This document shows, one piece after another, positions 21,864 to 33,727 of a stretch of DNA of 64,000 nt. Within the stretch, counting starts at the first letter, position 1, and the number at the start of each line of letters is the position of its first letter. The stretch spans positions 358,980,665-359,044,664 of the forward strand of contig NC_066579.1 of assembly GCF_024323335.1 (NCBI RefSeq). The letters run 5' to 3'. The DNA comes from Lathyrus oleraceus (Eukaryota; Streptophyta; Magnoliopsida; Fabales; Fabaceae). The translations under genes were made by a program, and so were the position numbers. The notes under the pieces are model-generated. The model did not search any database. It was not told the origin of the DNA and saw only the letters and a list, made by a program, of their open reading frames with translations.

Positions 21864-21868
21864 CTTGG
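21864..21868. repeat. Left target-site duplication of element D (CTTGG)
   Basis: CTTGG precedes TGTCATACCCC and is repeated at 45011-45015. Confidence 0.95.
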
Positions 21869-22137
21869 TGTCATACCCCAATTTTGTCTGGCCATTTGTG
21901 GTTTACCCATGAGATCTCTTTGTTTCAAAGGCCCATTTGCATAAGTGTGTTCATAATCTAAAATGTGGTTTGAATCTTTTTACATTACTAATCCAAAACC
22001 TATTTTTTTTATTAGTAAGTATTAAGAGCCATGTTATTATTTCTATGATCACTATTTACTAGTCCATTTACACATCCCAAATATTTATACCAAGTTCTAA
22101 GTTCTTCATGGGTTCCCAGATTAAATTTTCATTTTTT

Positions 22138-22450
22138 AAAAACATGTATGTGTCGTTTTTAAATTAAAAGTTCCATATTTAGATTTTTGTATTTAAAATA
22201 GAATTGTGTTGTTTTTTTAAATTAAAAGTTCCATATTTAGATTTTTGTATTTAAAATGGAATTATGTTGTTTTTTAAATTAAAAGTTCCATATTTAGATT
22301 TTTGTATTTAAAATAGAATTGTGTTGTTTTAAATTAAAAGTCCCATATTTAGATTTTTGTGTTTAAATTAGAATATGTGTTGTTTTTAAATTAAAAGTTC
22401 CATATTTAGATTTTTATATTTAAAATAGAATTGTGTTGTTTTTAAATTAA
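22138..22450 (+). repeat. Tandem repeat in the D 5' LTR, five units of 55-59 bp
   Basis: Units share GTTCCATATTTAGATTTTTG and TTTAAATTAAAAG. CCATATTTAG recurs at about 22172, 22231, 22288, 22343 and 22400. The matching array in the 3' LTR is at about 40236-40500. Confidence 0.85.
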
Positions 22451-24196
22451 ATCACTATACTTAGTTTCTTTGTACCTAAGTTAGAATTATGTTGTTTTTT
22501 AGATTAAGTCATTATACTTAAGTTAGAAGTGTATTGTTTTTAAAAGTTGAAAATGATTAGCATGAATAAATATTGAGTTAAGTTTTGAAAGCTTAAAAGG
22601 TTGAATACATAATTATTAATGGCCATTAGACTTTTAATTCAATAAGTTACATAAGTCCAAATACACATTTTGTCCTTAAAAAAAACTAAACTAAATAGTT
22701 ACATTTTAACTAAGTGGAATTTGCTGCAAAAAAGGTTCCTAATTCTAATGACCAAGATCAAGTAATCAAATTGAGAACCCCTTGGACTTGGGCGCGCCTC
22801 CAAGTGTGTTTCCTTACAGCCCACTTTTTTTTTCTTCCCATTCCATCAAAGTCATCTCAAACCTGTAACCTGCAAAGAAAAACAGCTTAATTAAAAAAGC
22901 ACTTTTCAAAATCACTTAGAGAACTGAAAAACAACTAAATAAATCATTCAGTTTGAAGCTTTACCCAGAAGGTTAACCTAAACATCCAAAAAGCACTTTT
23001 GACATTAGCTTAAAACAGAACAAACCAAGTCCCACATAATCTGGGATGAGAAATTCGAAAAAGGGAGGAGTTTCTTAAGACTTAATCTTGTCTTCATAAA
23101 CGATTCAGGAGAAGTTAACAAGAGACAAAGTAAAAGATATTTTTCTAAAAAACCCCACACGAACACAACAGCAAGAACAACATAAACACAACAAAGCAAT
23201 TTTTCTCAAAAAACCAAAACCCCACACGAACACAACAGCACGCACAGCATATACACAACACATAGATTTTTCTAAAAAGAACCCTAAACACAACAGCAAA
23301 CACACAGAGCAAAATTTCTAAGGAAAACCCTAGAAAGTTAACAACAACAACAAAGCAATTCTTTTTTGGAACCCAGAATATACAGTAACAATATATTTCG
23401 AAAAAAACCCTAAAACTCATTTTTTCATCAACCGCTCAAACTCATCATCAGAGTTCGAGCAAGGTTGAGCTATAAGCTGAATCTAAAGCAAAGGAGGAGT
23501 AGGAGGCAGCTCTAAAGGAATCAGAAAATAATTACATTACCTTCGAGTTTGTCGTCGGAACCACGCCAAAATCTCTCCGTGTAGGTAGTCTTGAGTTTCT
23601 TCTTTCCCTTTAATTTCGTCTTGATATAGAGCTCTTCTCGTTGATCCTTTTTCCTTTGGTAATTTCTTGAGACTCCGTAGATCTTGGGTTTAATTTCGTT
23701 TTGTGTGAATTAGGTTTTCTGTTTTAGGGTTCCGATTTGGGTTTGTGGTTGGGATTTTGTTGTTTTTGTGGTCGGATTCGCAACCACGAGCGTGAATAAA
23801 AGGGAGTTGGTATTTGAGGTTTAGGATTTTGAGTGGTGGTTCGCCGGAGAATAAGGTGGCGCCGCCGCCGTTGGCCGGCAACCGCCATCTTCTCCGGTAG
23901 GTTGAAGTCGGAGGTGTTTAAAAGATTGCAGAGCTTATGTTTGCTCTGAGAGGAAGAGAGAGAAATGTTTTTGACAAATGAAGCGCTTAAGCGCTTTTCT
24001 GCTGGCTTTAGGCGAAAAGGGTTCCCTCATTGGGAGAAACCTGTTTTCCAGCGGTGGGCCTCCAGTCCAGGCCCAATTGATCTTTTGTTTATTTTAGCAC
24101 CTCATTTTCGGATGGTTGACCCCTTTTCATTTTTATTTTTTTTATTATTTGTTGTATATTTCGATTGGGTTGTCCTTTTTAGGCCCATACTGATTA

Positions 24197-24990
24197 TTTT
24201 AGAATGTTAATTAGAAAATATTTTAGAATTTAATTAGATTTCTTTTTTTTAGGAATGATTGTAGATTAATTAGAATTATAAGGTGATTTAGAATTATTTT
24301 AGAATTTTAATTTAATTTAGAATGATTTTAGAATGTTAATTAGTAAATGTTTTAGAATTTAATTAGATTTATTTTTTAGGAATGATTGTAAATAATTAGA
24401 ATTATAAGGTGGTTTAGAATTATTTTAGAATTTTAATTTAATTTAGAATGATTTTAGAATGTTAATTAGAAAATATTTTAGAATTTAATTAGATTTCTTT
24501 TTTTAGGAATGATTGTAGATTAATTAGAATTATAAGGTGATTTAGAATTATTTTAGAATTTTAATTTAATTTAGAATGATTTTAGAATTTAATCTTTGTT
24601 AATATTTTAGAATTTAATTAGATTTCTTTTTTTTTAGAAATAATTGTAGATTAATTAGAATTATAAGGTGATTTAGAATTGTTTTAGAATTTTAATTTAA
24701 TTTAGAATGATTTTAGAATTTAATCTTTGTTAATATTTTAGAATTTAATTAGATTTCTTTTTTTAGAAATAATTGTAGATTAATTAGAATTATAAGGTGA
24801 TTTAGAATTTTAATTTAATTTAGAATTTAATCTTTGTTAATATTTTAGAATTTAATTAGATTTTTTTTTTTAGAATGATTGTAGATTAATTAGAATTATA
24901 AGGTGATTTAGAATTGTTTGAGAATTTTAATTTAATTTAGAATGATTTTAGAATTTAATCTTTGTTAATATTTTAGAATTAATATTTTGG
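24197..24990 (+). repeat. Tandem repeat in the D 5' LTR, six units of about 128 bp
   Basis: ATAAGGTG recurs at about 24278, 24404, 24532, 24663, 24792 and 24898, with TTAGAATTTTAATTTAATT between. The unit itself is made of TTTAGAAT words. The 3' LTR has seven units (41940-42870), so copy number changed after insertion or during replication. Confidence 0.88.
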
Positions 24991-25639
24991 ATAATAGTTT
25001 AGAATTGAGATTTTCGATTGTTTAATATTGTTTTGAGTTTTAATTTAATGATACTTTTGTTAATTGTTTAAACTTTAGTTATTTGTTTTAGATTTAATAT
25101 TTTATTGCAATTCTCTTGTTATTTCATGTTGATTTCAATTAACACCTAACATTTAATGATTAACTCTAATTTTTTTAATTTCCGCAATTAACATCTAACT
25201 CTTTTAAATTCCGCTTCCAACATTTATTTTTTATATTTACTTTACTTTGCTTTATGCTATATCATTGTACATTCTTCATCTCATCTTAAAATGAACCTAA
25301 AAATGATAAAGACTTAAAAAATACAAAAAGATTATAATTCTCATGCCATCAATTCAAATAAATTTTTAAAAACAAATAGAACTTCTCGATTCAAAGTCGA
25401 GCCCATTTTAAATGTCTTTGTAAGTCGATCGCTTGAAAAAGCATCGCTATCAACCTCACATGACTTACTCTTGGGCCTTCTTACAATGAGACCTATTCGA
25501 TTTTAATTAATCGATTAGATGGACTATTCACTACATAAATTCAATTCATTCACAAGAATGCAATTTTAAAAAACCTCGATCCGACATCGAAAGTTAAATT
25601 AAAATACTTAATCACGTCTAAACGACGCTTCATTTGAAA

Positions 25640-26440
25640 ATGAAAAGGGGGATGGTTTTGAGTTTTCAACTCCTCTCCTCGATTATTTGAATACGAGTTT
25701 TCTTACTCGGTTAGTCAAATGGTCGTCATTTCTAAATCATTTAAGTACAAACAAATCAAACCCTTTTATAACAAGAAGCCAAAAGGGAGATAACTTCGAG
25801 TCTTCAATGTTTCTCCTCGACTATTTGAATACAAGTTCTCTTACTTGGTTAGTCAAATAATTGTCGTTCCTATACCAACTTCCAAACTCCGATTAAATCG
25901 AAATATTTCACAATAAGCTAAATGAAAAGGGAGTTGACTTTGAGTTTTCAACTTCACTCCTCAATTGTTTGAATACGAGTTCTCTTACTCGGTCAGTCGA
26001 ACAATTGTCATTTTTCCAGCAACTCATAACTTAATTAAATCATTTTGATAACGAACTATACAAAAAGGGAGATGGTATTGAGTCTTCAATTCCTCTTCTC
26101 AAATGCTTGGATATGAGTTGTCTTACTCAGTCACTCAAGTACTTGTCGTTCATTATAAAGATACGTCAACCATATACAACTTCATTTTCATAAATGTTCA
26201 GACGAAACAGAAAGCGGTTTAGAGTCTTCTATTCCCGTTCTCGATTATTAGGATACGAGTTGTCTTACTCGATTATCCGAGTATCTGTCATCCGTTCAAA
26301 ACACTTTAATTATCATCAAATCTTTCCTATAATTAAGGATGAAAAAGAAAGCGGTCTAGAATTTTCTATTCCCTTTCCCGACTGTTAGGATATGAGTTGT
26401 CTTACTCGACTATCTGAATGGTCGTCATTCAACCAAAATA
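25640..26440 (+). repeat. Degenerate tandem repeat in the D 5' LTR, six units of about 140 bp
   Basis: Units share GAGTTNTCTTACTCG. Copies of TCTTACT lie at about 25701, 25839, 25983, 26121, 26263 and 26400. The other LTR has the same order at about 43550-44310, so this array predates the insertion. Confidence 0.8.
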
Positions 26441-26700
26441 TCTCAACACATCAAAACTATCTTTTCTCGCCCTCTTGCGATCATAACCAATCAAACAAAA
26501 CACCCAACACATTAATTCAACTTGTCACCTCCGTGTGATCAAAACTCTTTTCAAAAAGAACACTATTTAATCCTTTCTGATGCGCACAACAAACTAATGC
26601 TTAAGCCTCCGCCGAGAGTAGACAGGCCAACGTTTAGCCTTTAGGATGCGATCTAAACAGTCGTTCATTAAAAGACACCAACCAACCGTAGTCCCCCGAA

Positions 26701-26744
26701 CTACGAATGCTCTGATTTCCTTATTATACCATAAGGATACGTAG
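26701..26744 (+). promoter_or_regulatory. CTACG/CGTAG hairpin motif in the D 5' LTR
   Basis: CTACG (26701-26705) pairs with CGTAG (26740-26744). Inside, TCCTTAT (26718-26724) pairs perfectly with ATAAGGA (26731-26737). The flanks GAACTACG and TACGTAGGC are shared with the A, B and E LTRs while the inner stem differs. A role in the LTR (RNA folding, 3' end formation) is inferred. Confidence 0.6.
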
Positions 26745-27124
26745 GCAGAAGATTGCTGTATCTTCGCGAGCACACTAATAAAAAACCTCCCCTTTCCCTT
26801 TCTGAGGTTCTCATCCATTTCAATTTCAAATATTTTATAACCCAAAGATAACAAACAAACATAAATTAACACTCAAAACGCAAAGTAGAACTAAAAGGTT
26901 CCCGTTGAGTACAACGGACGTAAGGGGTGCTAATACCTTCCCCTTACGTAATCCACTCCCGAACCCGAATATGGTTGCGACGACCATTGTTCCATTTCCT
27001 AAAGGTTTTATCGATATTTTCCTATTTCTTCATTGGGATAAATAAAGTTCGGTGGCGACTCTGTTCGAACATTAATTTTTTCCGCGACCATCGCGAGGAA
27101 TCGTATTTTTCGAGATACGACAGA

Positions 27125-27142
27125 TGGCGACTCTGCTGGGGA
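27125..27142 (+). other. Primer binding site of element D
   Basis: TGGCGACTCTGCTGGGGA lies 2 nt after the LTR end, identical to the B site. An 11-base match to its first half sits 72 nt upstream inside the LTR (27053-27063). Confidence 0.92.
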
Positions 27143-27980
27143 CTAGCTCCAAGCAAGAGAGCGTGAAGCCTAATTTAGTTCAATTGGTGTATTGTGTGTT
27201 AATTTTGTTTATCTGTTTATTATTTATTATGTTATTATTATGTTGTCATAATTATTGTGATTTATTGATTCTCTCTTATTTGGAATTCTATGGTTGGTGA
27301 TACTTTGTGAGATAGGCTCTCCACCCGAGTCTGAGAAAAACCATAAGATTAAGTTGGTGGTTGCGTAGTGGGCGCCAACAAGGAGTCTTCCTTGTTGGGA
27401 AGAAACGAAGACCTCGCCTAGAGGAGATTCTCTTGAAATATTATTGCCCGACGAGTTTTCGTCACGACGATAGTATTCTCAAGTTGGATCAATGACTCTA
27501 GGGACCTTTTAACCCATTATATCCGGTGGTTATGTAGTATTTACCTGAAAAGTCTCAGACTTATTAGGTTAATACGAAAGCCCCAATCAGATGAGATCCC
27601 TTGGGTGTATTACTACCTTACAATGGTATTCTCAACCTCGATCTATGACTCTGAGAACCTTATTAGAACCTTGGACTCGAGAGTTGTGTAGTATGGGCCC
27701 ACTATGAGTTTTCCTCTTTGGGACCATACGAAGGCCTCACCCAGATGAACCTTTGTTTGGGGATGTTATTTGCAGATAAGTTTTCATCATGACAATAACT
27801 TTCCTAGATATTGATTGATGACTTTGGGAACCTTTTAACTTTAGCATCCTCCTAAAAGGGTTTTGTTAGTAACCAAGAATACCCACTCTCATGACTTGTA
27901 TACCAACCTACATGTGACACGCATAATATCATTCATAGCATAGCATTCATATTATTTTATTTCCAAGGAATCTGAGTATC
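27143..27980 (+). repeat. D leader with three imperfect long repeats
   Basis: Between PBS and ORF1. About 27355-27840 reads as three imperfect copies (spacing about 154 and 175) sharing GTAGT, ACGAAGRCCTC, CAGATGA and GACTCTGRGAACCTT. The last word lies near 27492, 27646 and 27821. No coding potential was recognised. Confidence 0.6.
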
Positions 27981-29981
27981 ATGAGTTACAGGAATTCAAG
28001 AAACATGGAATCAAGCAAAAGAAACATTTACTCCTTCAAGTTCAAAGATCTCGATCTAAGGAGCTTACGTAGCCTAGTCTCTCAGATGCACCCTGTATAC
28101 AGAATCAACTTTGGAAAGAATTATGGCAATTTGCTCAGCATCCTCAATCAACAAATGGACCATACAGCCTTGATCACTTTAGCCCAATTTTATGACTTGC
28201 CTTTAAGATGTTTCACATTCCAAGACTTCCAGCTAGCACCAACGTTGGAAGAATTTGAGCATCTTGTTAGGATCCCTATGAAGGACAAGTCACTATTTGA
28301 AGGGACAAATGAATCTTTGCCCCTTGAGGTCATTGCTAGTGCGCTTCACATGGATGAAAAGGAAGCAAAAGACAACTTAGAGACCAAAGGGAATACCAAA
28401 GGGTTTTCACTAAGTTTTCTTTGGGAAAGATCTCATACCCTGTTGAAGGCAGAAAGTTGGGATGCTTGTTACTCTGCTATTGCATTGGCTATCTATGGCA
28501 TCGTCCTGTTCCCGAATATGGATGGTTTCGTAGACATGACTGCCATTTGTGTTTTCCTTACTGGGAACCCAGTACCCACTTTGTTAGCTGATGTCTATTA
28601 TCACATAAGTCATAGGTATACTAAGAAGAAGGGATTGATTGTTTGTTGTGCGCCTTTATTGTATCAGTGGTTTCTAGAACATCTTCCGAAGACAGGTACT
28701 TGGGTTGAACAGACAGATGTTAGTTAGCCTCAGAGATTGGGATCACTCCGATCTGAAGATCTCTCTTGGTACTCCAAAGAATATATCAACGTAGACATTG
28801 TATTCAGTTATGGAGATTTCCCAAATCTACCGCTTATTGGAACTCAAGGATGTGTGAATGCTAATCCAGTTCTATCACTCAGACAACTCGGTTTCCCAAT
28901 GGAAGGCCCTCCAGAGGCAAATTCTTTGGAAGATTTCTTGTTACTTGACTTTGGGGCTGAGAATCCTAGCTTATTCCAGCGAATCAAAGAAGCTTGGAAA
29001 AATGTCAATCGAAAAGGGAAAGCTGAGTTAGGAAGAGCAAATGGGATTACGAAAGAACCATATTTTCAGTGGGTAAAGGAAAGGGTGCAAATGATTAAAA
29101 TGCCATTTGTCATTCGGACACCTATACCTCTTCCTGAACCTAAGCTCACCCATGTCCCTATTGAAGAAATGGAGGAACTCAAGACCACCATGGCAAAGCT
29201 AGAAAGAGAGAATGAAGAGCTGCAGATAAAACTCCAACAGACCATCAATGAGAAGAACAATATGAAGTGGGAGCTTGAGAGAAAAGAGGCACAACTTCAG
29301 GCCCACGTGGAAAAGTTCAACAAGGAGGAGCATAAGAGAAAAAAGATCAAAGTGGGATTAGAACAAGTTGATCATTGTTTGGATACTCTTAAGGGTCAAC
29401 TATGACAAGCTCAGAAAGAATGTCAAGACAATGAGCGTTGGTGGCATCTAGCCACAAAGGAGAACAAGACAATAAGGGATACACTTGGGGCTCAGATAAA
29501 AGAACTCACCAATTATGTTCGTCATGCAAAAGCTGAAGTAGATAAGGAGCGCTGACTCAAGAAAATAGCCACTGAAGCTTCTAGGGTGTCACCCATGGTA
29601 TGGAAGGAGAAGTGTCGAGAAGTAAGAGATGCCAGGGAGTCTGTAAGCTATTGGAAGAACTAGCTAAAGTCATTACGCCAAGACAGCTCCATATGGTTGA
29701 AAGAGCGAGACTATGTGATTGAAGATTATGAATCCTTTAAGAAGACCATAGACTTCTTACAAGGGGACAGGGATAAGTTTCGTACAAAACTCGATGGGCT
29801 AGTAGGATTCTGTAATTGGGCAGCTAAAGAATTGCCATGGAGGTTGAGAGACGCAGTCGAAGAGTTGAAAGAAGATAGCACTCCTCCAGCCATAATCAAT
29901 TTCGTTCTACTCTGTAAAGGGTTGCTGAAGAGATTCAATGAGGAACTAGAAGAGCTTCAGGCCAGAAAGCCAATTGTTTAA
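27981..29981 (+). pseudogene. ORF1: D ORF1, in-frame stops
   Basis: Same protein family as B ORF1 (10492-11943). ATG at 27981 opens a frame that can be followed in one phase to TAA at 29979-29981, about 666 codons. The N-terminal half has PLRCFTFQDFQLAPTLEEF, VLFPNMDGFVD and CCAPLLYQWFLEHLP. The C-terminal half is a long charged coiled-coil-like region from about residue 390 (EEMEELKTTMAKLERENEEL). Four in-frame stops break it: TAG 28725-28727 (likely Trp), TGA 29403-29405 and TGA 29553-29555 (both fit Arg CGA to TGA) and TAG 29661-29663. It cannot give a full protein. Its longer C-terminus than in B suggests the B form is trimmed or a different family version. Confidence 0.87.
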
Positions 29982-30301
29982 TTTGTCTATGTCTTGTATT
30001 TTGTTTCTTTAACAAATGTACTTTTGAATTATGACCTTTTTGGACCTCTATGTTATGTATTGGAATGAATGACGTTTAAAAATTACTCCATTATTGCTAT
30101 TCTAAGTATTTTTTTGTTTCTTCGGATTACTAACAACTAATGAAACTCGAATGACTCCCTGGAAATAAAATATGCATAACATTTTCATCTTCAATGCATC
30201 ACACTTCATGAAAATAAAAAAAAACTTACCCAACCTTTTTTACCCTTTATCCAGCCACACTGACTAATCGACACCGGTACGAGACGCGAAGCAAATACAA
30301 G
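29982..30301 (+). other. D spacer between ORF1 and gag
   Basis: About 320 bp, AT-rich, without a recognised gene or repeat. How gag is translated downstream of ORF1 is not evident. Confidence 0.6.
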
Positions 30302-32200
30302 ATGACATTAGAATAAGTTAAGGCCAACCAGGTTACCATGAGGACATACATCAATACGATCCAGGAGAAGATGGATCAACTGTTGGAGACAATGTTGGCG
30401 ATCGCTCAGAGAGAGAGGAGCGAGGAGGAAGAAGCTAAGGCAAAAAGGAATGATGGCACGCCAGGTCTGAATCCCCAAGACGAAAGTTACGTCCCCACCA
30501 AGAAGAGATTGGTTCAGATACCGGTAGGAGGCAAGGGAGATAGAGACCGTGCAGAACCTTCTGATATGTCTACTCATCATGGATCTGAGATTGGAGATGG
30601 CCAGTATGATGCATTCTATATGCCCGATCAACCAAAGCCTAAGATACTTTCAGATCCTGCTGCAGATAGGCTTCGTGCCCTGGAAAAGAAAATCAAAGCC
30701 ATAAAAGGAAACAACATCTTCGGTGCTTCTGCCATGAACATGCGTTTGGTATCGAATTTAGTTATCCCGGCTAAATTTAAAACTCCTGATTTTGAGAAGT
30801 ATAAAGGATAAACTTGTCCAAGAAGTCACCTGGTGATGTACTTCAGGAAAATGGCTGCTCATACCGAAAATGACAAACTACTTGTACACTGTTTCCAAGA
30901 CAGTTTGAGTGGAGCATCTTTGAGATGGTATATGAGTTTAGAACAGGGGCGAATTCAAAGTTGGGAGGATTCGGGTGACGCATTTCTCCGTCAGTACAAA
31001 TATAACTTAGATATGGCACCCGACCGAATGCAGTTGCAAGGGATGGCTATGAAGGAGAGTGAGTCATTCAAAGAATACTCCCAGCGGTGGAGAGAGTTGG
31101 TTGCTCAGGTAGAGCCACCATTGTTTGAGAAGGAGATGACCGGGATATTTGTGGACACCTTGAAGGACCCATTCTTTGATCGATTAGCGAGCAGTGCCGC
31201 ATTTGACTTCGCACATCTAGTTACAATTGGAGACCGCATAGAGAAAGGGTTGAGAGATGGAAAGATTCCTGGAGCAGTGATAGCACCTAGCGCACCAAAG
31301 AAATATTCTGGAGGTTTCCCGAAGAAAAGAGAAGGCGAAACAAATGCCATATCCAGAAACTATAAAGGAAAGCAACAAGCTTCATATGGCCAAGTCGCCG
31401 CCGTGGTACCCATACCCTATCAACAACCAATGCAACAACAACAAATGTATCAGCCACAATATCAACAACATCATCATCAGCAAAATACCCCACCAACAAG
31501 ACAGTTTAAGCCAAGACCTCCAAGAAGACAACTTGATCCTCTACTAGTACCCTATAGTCAGATATTCCCATATCTGCAGAAGGAGGGCCTTCTAACATTG
31601 AGGGAATTAAAACCAGCCGTTTTTCCATATCCACCTGGATATGACGCTAATGCCCATTGCGAATTTCACATGGGAGCACCTGGTCATACCTTGGAAAACT
31701 GTTTCGCATTTCAGAATCGAGTACAAGACTTGATCGAAGCCAAGGCCGTTTCTTTCACTCCCAGACGCCCGAACGTGAACACCAACCCTATGCCGACGCA
31801 TAAGGATGCTTCCGTCAGTGCCATTGAGGAGAGTGATCAAGGCAAATTGATCTATAAGGTTGAAGAGATTCAAACCCCTATCACCATGATAGGAGCACAG
31901 ATGCTGAAGAGTGGTCTGATTCCGGAAGAGCTGGTTGAGGAAGAGAACAATGAAGAGTTGAGGAGTTTTATACAACAAATGCTGGACCGAGGCGAGTTAC
32001 AAATAACTTACCGTGTCAAGAACAAGTACCAGGAAGAGATAGTCGTGGTAGATATCCCCTATGATGAGGTCAAAGTAGAAATACCTATAAGCCCGTTGGT
32101 GATAGAGTTCCTAGCACCATTCGAATATAAAGATGAGAAGGCAGTCCCATGGATATATCAGCCCAGAGCTTTTAAGCAGGGCAGGAAGATAAACCTTTAA
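30302..32200 (+). pseudogene. gag: D gag (capsid and nucleocapsid), in-frame stops
   Basis: Gag forms the virus-like particle. I place the start at ATG 30302 because the frame continues unchanged into the coiled-coil N-terminus (TIQEKMDQLLETMLAIAQRE). Retrotransposon gag core features follow: DSLSGASLRWYMSL, SWEDSGDAFLRQYKYN, ESFKEYSQRWRELVAQV (about residues 195-265). Then come a Gln-rich stretch (about 375-400) and a zinc-knuckle variant, CEFHMGAPGHTLENC, spaced C-X2-H-X5-H-X4-C (about residue 450). In-frame stops are TAA at 30314-30316 and TAA at 30809-30811. The final TAA at 32198-32200 comes just before a conserved MTRSGRVFAP block, so gag and protease were probably one frame before small indels. 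Confidence 0.88.
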
Positions 32201-33504
32201 TGATTAACGAACCAAATGTCACTTCAATTGTTGGGGCCAGCAGGAATGACGCGCAGTGGCCGGGTGTTCGCACCAAGAACTGCTGATATTTCTGAGAGAG
32301 CTAAAGGGAAGAAGGTTGTTGTCTAGATCCCCATCCCTAATAAGGGGATGCAAGACTTGCACCTATCTCCTAAAGTTGTTGTCACTCGTGAGGAGGCTGA
32401 GGAGTTTTTGAGAATAATCAAGAAAAGCGATTACAAGGTGGTGGACCATCTAAACCAAACACCTTCCAAAATTTCCATGTTATCTCTTCTACTTAACTCA
32501 GAAGCACACAGGAATTCGCTGTTGAAGGTACTGAGCGCAGCTCATATCACCAAGGACATAATAATAGAACAGTTTGATGATGTGATAGCTTGTGTGACTA
32601 CTGGAAATTTCTTGGGTTTTAATGATGACGAACTACCGATTGAAGGAAAGAACCATAACAAGGCTCTCCATATCTCCTTGAAGTGCATGGATACTATACT
32701 ATCAAGGGTGTTGGTAGATACAGGTTCCTCATTGAATGTCATGCCAAAGACGACTTTGATAAAGCTTCCAGTGGAAGGGATAAGTATGAAGCCCAGTACC
32801 CTAATCGTAAAAGCATTTGATGGTTCAAGGCGAGCAGTGATAGGAGAGGTTGATTTACCAACCAAGATAGGTCCAACTATTTTCAATATCACATTCCAGG
32901 TCATGGATATACATCTTGGTTATAGTTGCTTACTTGGGAGACCCTGGATTCACTCCGCAGGTGCTGTCACTTCCGCTCTGCATCAAAAACTAAAATTCAT
33001 TACAAATGACAAAATGATTGTGGTTGGAGGAGAAGAAGATATCTTAGTTAGTCACTTGACATCTTTCCGATATATCGAGGTGGATAGTGAAATCACTGAG
33101 ACACCCTTCCAATCCTTGGAAGTAGTAAACATGATGGCCATTCAACAGACCTTGGAGGTCCCGAAATCCGGACCATCCATGGCCTCATGGCAAGGAGCTA
33201 AAGTTGTTATGGAAAGTGAAGATGCTCAAGACTGGGGCAAAGTGGTGGAAGTGAAAGAGAAACGAGACAAGTTTGGCCTGGGATATGACCCATCATTAGA
33301 CAAAGCCAATGACCAACCTGACAAAGAGAAGATTCCTTCTGTGGAGAAAACGTTCACCAGCGTTGGCTACATCTTTGGCAAGCAGGTGGCAATGATCAGT
33401 GAAGAAGACCGCAAGGAGGGGGTGTCCAGCTGGATGCGTCAAGCCGCACCTAATGAAGAACTAACCAACTGAAAGGCTGTGGAAGTTCCCCAAATATTTC
33501 AAAA
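32201..33504 (+). pseudogene. D protease region
   Basis: Aspartic protease that cuts the polyproteins. The DTG active site is present (RVLVDTGSSLNVMP, about 32710-32745), followed by the fold-closing LLGRPWIHSAGAV (about 32930-32970). The tail contains KFGLGYDP, somewhat like a G-patch, but I would not call that domain with confidence. The conserved MTRSGRVFAP block near 32248 lies upstream. TAG at 32324-32326 and TGA at 33470-33472 (Trp TGG expected) interrupt the phase shared with gag, and a small indel near 32240 is likely. Past the second stop the frame runs into the intron donor, so the enzyme was part of a gag-pol product joined by splicing. Confidence 0.87.
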
Positions 33505-33727
33505 GTAATTTTATCATTTTTAGACAAAACCCTGTGCTCTGCCCAAGGCACAGTGGCATGTTGTAGGGCCTCCTTTATCTTTTTCAAGAGTTTTTATCAT
33601 TAATGAAATGACGTTTAGCATTCAAATTTTTTGTTCCTTTTCTTTCGTTTTGATCTATTTAAGAAAATGGCAATCAATTTTTTATGCACGCACTTTCTAA
33701 ATAAACTGCATAAATCATAACATGCAG
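33505..33727 (+). other. Predicted intron between protease and RT of element D
   Basis: Donor TCAAAA/GTAATT and acceptor ACATGCAG/AAACACC remove 223 nt. The joined frame reads directly into the acidic pre-RT segment (YDFDCPIYQAED...). Position and effect match B (9401-9669) and the known Ogre intron. Confidence 0.72.

Larger units (their letters stand above)
19762..21868 (+). repeat. 3' LTR of element A, first 2.1 kb (U3 and start of R)
   Basis: Starts TGTAAGACCCTAATC after the polypurine tract and is cut by D at 21868. The matching remainder is 45016-47616. The same sequence family forms the LTR of C (minus strand) and the solo LTR E, which fixes the order of parts. It contains a TATA box at 21279-21286. 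The antisense frame at 21501-21881 has relatives at the same place in C and E. Confidence 0.93.
21869..27122 (+). repeat. 5' LTR of element D
   Basis: Direct repeat of 39981-45010. Contents in order: a 57-bp tandem array (22138-22450), a unique stretch, a segment of A/C-rich local repeats at about 23060-23410 that the other LTR lacks, a 128-bp array (24197-24990), a 140-bp array (25640-26440), the CTACG/CGTAG hairpin (26701-26744), GGTGCTAATACCTTCCCC (from about 26925) and a PBS-like TGGCGACTCTG at 27053-27063. No clear TATA box was found; TGATATAGAGC near 23620 is a weak candidate. The short frames within it are repeat by-products. Confidence 0.95.

Noticed and set aside
23005..23420. Minus-strand frames rich in Cys, Val and Phe in the D 5' LTR
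   Set aside because: They come from A/C-rich local repeats and are absent from the other LTR.
26594..27166. Frames at 26594-26872 and 26927-27166, repeated at 44515-45033
   Set aside because: They are copies of LTR U5 sequence; the second runs into the PBS.
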